Shown here one piece after another: positions 5,310 through 8,892 of a stretch of DNA of 8,892 bases. Under the pieces are notes generated by a model that was given only the letters and a program-made list of their open reading frames with translations, was not told where the DNA came from and made no database searches. Where the stretch lies: positions 1-8,892 of the forward strand of contig JASLAV010000328.1 in NCBI GenBank assembly GCA_030146905.1, written 5' to 3'. The DNA comes from Lentzea sp. Its GTDB lineage: Bacteria; Actinomycetota; Actinomycetes; Mycobacteriales; Pseudonocardiaceae. Numbering within the stretch: the stretch's first letter is position 1; each line of letters opens with the position of its first letter. The position numbers and the translations under genes are program-made.

Positions 5310-5352
5310 CTGCTTCCGGGCCAGGGCTCGAAGAGTCGAGAGGTCACCACCG

Positions 5353-5610
5353 ATGGACATCACCACCGAGCCGGACATCGACCAGCTGCGCCAGGAGATC
5401 GACCACCTGGACGCGGAGATACTGCGCCTCGTGCAACGACGCGTCGAGGTGTCCAAGGTCATCGGCGCGGCCAGGATGGCGGCCGGCGGCACGAAGATCG
5501 TGCACAACCGCGAGATCGACGTCCTCAACCGCTACCGGCCGCTCGGCCCCGAGGGCAAGGACCTCGCGATGATCCTGCTCAAGATGGGCCGCGGCCCGCT
5601 CGGCAGGTAG
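5353..5610 (+). CDS. Chorismate mutase, AroQ-delta type
   Basis: An 85-residue all-helical enzyme that converts chorismate to prephenate, the branch point to Phe and Tyr, acting as an intertwined dimer in the cytoplasm. It aligns without gaps, at an offset of five, to M. tuberculosis Rv0948c (90 residues). Active-site arginines Arg18', Arg35, Arg46 and Arg58 of that enzyme correspond to Arg13, Arg30, Arg41 and Arg53 here. The family hallmarks are present: DxLRxEIDxLDAEIL, EVSKxIGxARM and HNREIDVLNRY. The C-terminal GRGPLG tail corresponds to the segment that in this subclass docks on DAHP synthase, which activates the mutase; a matching partner is expected elsewhere in the genome. The ATG is preceded by GAGAGG nine bases upstream. 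Transcription is probably governed by the Phe/Tyr attenuator just upstream. A perfect hairpin follows the stop, shared with the convergent gene. Confidence 0.95.
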   Translation: MDITTEPDIDQLRQEIDHLDAEILRLVQRRVEVSKVIGAARMAAGGTKIVHNREIDVLNRYRPLGPEGKDLAMILLKMGRGPLGR

Positions 5611-5628
5611 TCCTCGCCCGGCCCGGCG

Positions 5629-6687
<1,059 letters not shown>

Positions 6688-6739
6688 GTCACTCGGATAT
6701 CAGGGCGATCACGGATGGTCCACCGAAAAATTCTCGGGG

Positions 6740-6751
6740 CACACTGGAGGC
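6740..6751 (+). promoter_or_regulatory. -10-like element of a likely leaderless gene
   Basis: CACACT (6740-6745) followed by six bases and the ATG at 6752 repeats the arrangement seen at the chorismate mutase leader. GGAGG (6746-6750) is only one base from the ATG, too close to serve as a ribosome binding site, which also suggests leaderless translation. No convincing -35 is visible. Confidence 0.3.
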
Positions 6752-7078
6752 ATGGGCCTCATCGCCGCACTGATCGCCATCGCCGGCCTGCTCGCCGCCT
6801 TGGCGCACGACGCATACCTGTACCTGCTCGGTTCGGCCGCGAACAAGAAGGGCCTCTCCGGGGCGCCCGTCTCGCAGTTCGTCCGCGGCCGGTGGAAGAC
6901 CGCGATCATCGCGACCGCCGGCGCCGCGATCGGCCTGCTCATCACCAACGGGGACACGGTCGCCGCCGACGTGATCGGCGCGCTGGTCGCCGGTGGCAGC
7001 GGCCTGGTCGCGATCAACGGCGTGCAGAAGACGCACAAGCAGCTGAACAGCGGTCAAGCGCAACTCCCGCCCCGCTAG
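6752..7078 (+). CDS. Small integral membrane protein, unknown function
   Basis: A 108-residue hydrophobic protein that I cannot assign to a named family. Three membrane segments are visible: residues 2-27 (Leu/Ala/Ile-rich, ending in AYLYLL), 50-66 (Ala/Ile/Gly-rich) and 72-90 (Gly/Ala/Val-rich). They are separated by a basic loop (NKKGLSG...RGRWK, residues 31-49) that should face the cytoplasm, and by a short NGDT turn. The C-terminal tail is polar with several Lys and Gln. Gly/Ala-rich packing of helices two and three suggests a small oligomeric membrane protein. No catalytic motif or transporter signature is seen. It is divergent from the deacetylase-like gene and upstream of two membrane-anchored proteins, but a separate promoter precedes the next gene, so an operon is not evident. 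Confidence 0.75.
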   Translation: MGLIAALIAIAGLLAALAHDAYLYLLGSAANKKGLSGAPVSQFVRGRWKTAIIATAGAAIGLLITNGDTVAADVIGALVAGGSGLVAINGVQKTHKQLNSGQAQLPPR

Positions 7079-7093
7079 GAATTCCACACGATC

Positions 7094-7133
7094 GAGTGTC
7101 ACTCATCCCGAACACCCCCATTTGGTGAGTTCG
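7094..7133. promoter_or_regulatory. Two dyads upstream of the anchored protein gene
   Basis: GAGTGTCACTC (7094-7104) is a perfect 11-base palindrome. A second, imperfect 25-base dyad with CGAAC/GTTCG outer arms (7109-7133; nine of twelve positions match) follows at once and ends where a -35 box would sit. These could be operator sites for the next gene or a weak terminator of the preceding one. Confidence 0.3.
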
Positions 7134-7150
7134 GTACCTCCGCACGGCCC

Positions 7151-7156
7151 TACTCT
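7151..7156 (+). promoter_or_regulatory. -10 element of the 7182 gene
   Basis: TACTCT matches the actinobacterial TANNNT -10 consensus. The inferred transcription start is near 7163, giving a leader of about 20 bases that contains AGAGGGG (7168-7174), seven bases before the ATG. The -35 region (around 7127-7133, GAGTTCG) is poor, which fits activator dependence or overlap with the dyad described there. Confidence 0.4.
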
Positions 7157-7181
7157 GGTTGCGTCGCAGAGGGGTGTCGGG

Positions 7182-8039
7182 ATGAACGAACTGCCGGGCA
7201 AACATCGTCTCGACGACGGAGTCGCGCAGCCGCTACGAACGGATGGCCGACCCGTCGCCGGGGGCGACCGCATCCCCTTTCCCCGCCGTCACCAGCCCGA
7301 TCCGCTGCAGGACACGGACGGGCTGCGGAAGTTCAACATCGGCCTGGTGCCCGCGTCGGTCACGCCGCCGCGCACCTGGAAGGGCGCGGCCTGGTTCGCC
7401 GTCGTGTCGTCGGTGCTCGTGCTGGTCGGCCTGACCATCGCCGCGGCCAAGCTGGTGGGCGGCGGCGGTGACGTCGAGCAGGTCGGCCTGCCCGGCTACC
7501 CGTCGGACGTGCCGCTGATCTCCCAGCTGCCCACCGGCGGCACCAGCACCCCGTCGGCCACCGGCACGCGCCCGTCGGCCGCCGGCACCGGCCAGGCCGC
7601 TCCCGCACCGGGCACCGGCTCCAGCGGCACGGCCGGCACCAGCGGCCGGGCGACCGCCACGGGCGCCTCGCCGTCCGGTACGGCGCCGCCCGTCGTCACG
7701 ACGATGCCGGTCACGCAGGCCCCCGTCGTCGACGGCACCCAGATCGCCCAGCGGACCGAGGACTTCTACAGCGAGATGGTGGCGAACGCCGACACCGCCC
7801 TCGCCCTGACCACGGACACCGTGCGTTCGAACGCCGGCACGCTGCTGGAGGGCAGGCTCGCCGACATCTCGGCGATCGAGGTGAAGGAGATCGCCGTCGA
7901 CCCCGGCAAGGGCATCACCGTCAGCCTGCTGCAGGTGACGAAGAAGGACGGCTCGGTCAGCACGGAGAAGCGCGAGCTCAGCTTCACGCCCGGCACCCTG
8001 CCGCTGATCAACGGTGAACGGTTGAAGCCCGGCGGCTGA
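7182..8039 (+). CDS. Single-pass membrane protein with extracellular domain
   Basis: A 285-residue protein of unknown function. Residues 1-66 are hydrophilic and cytoplasmic. Residues 70-92 (WFAVVSSVLVLVGLTIAAAKL) form one transmembrane helix, N-in. Residues 118-182 are a Thr/Ser/Pro/Gly/Ala linker of low complexity, probably spanning the cell-wall layer. Residues 186-285 form a compact domain with an EDFYSEMVANAD helix followed by predicted strands (IEVKEIAVD, ITVSLLQVTKKDGS, KRELSFTP), reminiscent of small NTF2/SnoaL-like alpha+beta domains. No catalytic residues are apparent. The ATG at 7182 is preferred over an in-frame GTG at 7122 because of AGAGGGG seven bases upstream and a -10 located between the two. 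The next gene has the same architecture and a similar C-terminal domain, so the two look like tandem paralogues. A sensor or wall-associated role is possible, not shown. Confidence 0.8.
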   Translation: MNELPGKHRLDDGVAQPLRTDGRPVAGGDRIPFPRRHQPDPLQDTDGLRKFNIGLVPASVTPPRTWKGAAWFAVVSSVLVLVGLTIAAAKLVGGGGDVEQVGLPGYPSDVPLISQLPTGGTSTPSATGTRPSAAGTGQAAPAPGTGSSGTAGTSGRATATGASPSGTAPPVVTTMPVTQAPVVDGTQIAQRTEDFYSEMVANADTALALTTDTVRSNAGTLLEGRLADISAIEVKEIAVDPGKGITVSLLQVTKKDGSVSTEKRELSFTPGTLPLINGERLKPGG

Positions 8040-8212
8040 CGCGGGCTCAAGATCGCGGTCGGAGTTACCGAACGTAGTAGGTAGCACCTTCGAGCGATTC
8101 CTGAGCACCGCTGAACGCCACGGACGAATGAAACCCGTTCAGAAGCTGGCGTCACTGGGCGAGGCCACGGTACGTCTTCAGGTGACCACGGACAGTACGG
8201 AGGCCGAGACCA

Positions 8213-8892
8213 GTGCAGCGTCCCGCGACGACCGGCCGGCGGCACACCCGCACAGGGTCGATCAGCGTGGCTGAGCTGATCAAGCAGCAGCCGATGCGCA
8301 TCCCGTCCCACGAGGAAGCCGCGACCGACGCCCTCGTCACCTCGCTGCTCGGTCCGACCGAGAACATGACGGCGACGACGGCCGTCATCCCGGTCGTCCC
8401 CGGCAGGCGCCGCCGGTCGAAGAAGAGCCGCGCCGCCAAGGCCGTCGGCCTGCTGGCCGGCGCCGTTCTGCTCGTCGCGTCCGCCACGGGCGCGGCGGTC
8501 CTCGCGAGCAAGCGCCCCGCGAACACCGGCATCCCGTACTCCGAACGTCCCGTCGCGCTGTCCGGCGCGAGCGCGCTGCGCCCGGACGTCCTGTCGGCCC
8601 ATCTGCCGGACGAGCGCCCGTCGCCACCGCTGCCCACCGTCGCCGCGCCGATGCCGCAGCCGTCCGAGCTGCTGCTCCAGGCACCGGAGCCGGCCACGCC
8701 CGAGGTTTCGGTCGGCCCCCAGCCGCAGGTCGACGTGGTGAAGCGGTTCTACGAGCTGCTCACGACGAAGCCGAACTCGGCGGCCAAGCTGCTGTCACCT
8801 GACCTCGTCGGCGCGAATCCCAAGGAGTTCGTCGCGGCCTGGGGAATGATCAAGACGGTGAACGTCGACCAGACGTCGGTCCGGTCGGACGG
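8213..8892 (+). CDS. Membrane-anchored protein, paralogue of upstream gene, partial
   Basis: An open frame without stop runs to the window edge. From GTG 8213 it encodes about 226 residues before the cut. GTG 8213 has GGAGG (8199-8203) nine bases upstream; GTG 8267, with CAGGG nine bases ahead, is an equally sensible start that gives a protein beginning VAELIKQQPMRIPSHEEA. After a cytoplasmic part ending in a basic patch (GRRRRSKKSR) comes a membrane helix (AVGLLAGAVLLVASATGAAVLA), a Pro/Ser/Leu-rich linker, then a domain starting VDVVKRFYELLTTKPNSAAKLL. That domain parallels DFYSEMVANADTALAL in the preceding protein and aligns through the following strand, so the pair probably arose by duplication. 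The 173-base spacer holds no clear terminator and the genes may be co-transcribed. No specific function is recognised. Confidence 0.8.
   Translation, partial: MQRPATTGRRHTRTGSISVAELIKQQPMRIPSHEEAATDALVTSLLGPTENMTATTAVIPVVPGRRRRSKKSRAAKAVGLLAGAVLLVASATGAAVLASKRPANTGIPYSERPVALSGASALRPDVLSAHLPDERPSPPLPTVAAPMPQPSELLLQAPEPATPEVSVGPQPQVDVVKRFYELLTTKPNSAAKLLSPDLVGANPKEFVAAWGMIKTVNVDQTSVRSD

Noticed and set aside
7233..8108. Minus-strand frames opposite the two anchored proteins
   Set aside because: Arg/Gly/Ala-rich shadows; the plus-strand frames have membrane helices, ribosome binding sites and paralogous domains.

Overview
This is a high-GC actinobacterial chromosomal window. Gene content and order point to Pseudonocardiaceae (the Lentzea, Saccharothrix and Actinosynnema side of the family), but genus is inference. 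The core is an LytM/M23 endopeptidase gene (+), pcrA/uvrD1 (-) and an AroQ-delta chorismate mutase gene (+). From established knowledge, Mycobacterium tuberculosis Rv0950c, uvrD1 (Rv0949) and Rv0948c have the same order and relative orientation, so this is an old, conserved neighbourhood.

Layout. Bases 1-469 hold the 3' end of a lipase-like alpha/beta hydrolase gene, followed by a hairpin terminator candidate. Bases 470-678 are the leader of the M23 gene (679-1467); its structured elements could be a diverged c-di-AMP (ydaO-type) riboswitch. Bases 1468-2736 are a long spacer with one small real gene on the minus strand (1718-1960, an 80-residue Cys/His protein), several strong hairpins, a 104-base inverted-repeat element and a C-rich, G-poor stretch on the pcrA sense strand that resembles a Rho loading site. 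pcrA fills 2737-5049 (-). A divergent control region (5050-5352) follows, then chorismate mutase (5353-5610). It converges on a class II histone-deacetylase-like gene (5629-6687, -). A small three-helix membrane protein (6752-7078, +) comes next, then two tandem single-pass membrane proteins of similar architecture (7182-8039 and 8213 to the window edge, +).

The most interesting part is the pcrA/chorismate mutase control region. On the chorismate mutase side a 20-codon leader peptide ORF (5197-5259) contains Phe-Glu-Phe-Phe-Tyr. It is followed by three mutually exclusive RNA pairings: a pause/protector hairpin, a perfect 9-bp antiterminator, and an 11-bp terminator. This is a complete ribosome-mediated attenuator for aromatic amino acid control of chorismate mutase. 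On the pcrA side there is an exact match to the LexA-independent mycobacterial DNA-damage promoter (TTGTCRGTG-N8-TANNNT, PafBC type) three bases before the inferred leaderless start, and a near-palindromic LexA-type box just upstream. A weaker copy of the same damage promoter precedes the small Cys/His protein gene, which suggests co-induction with pcrA.

No tRNA, rRNA, CRISPR array or intact transposase gene was seen.
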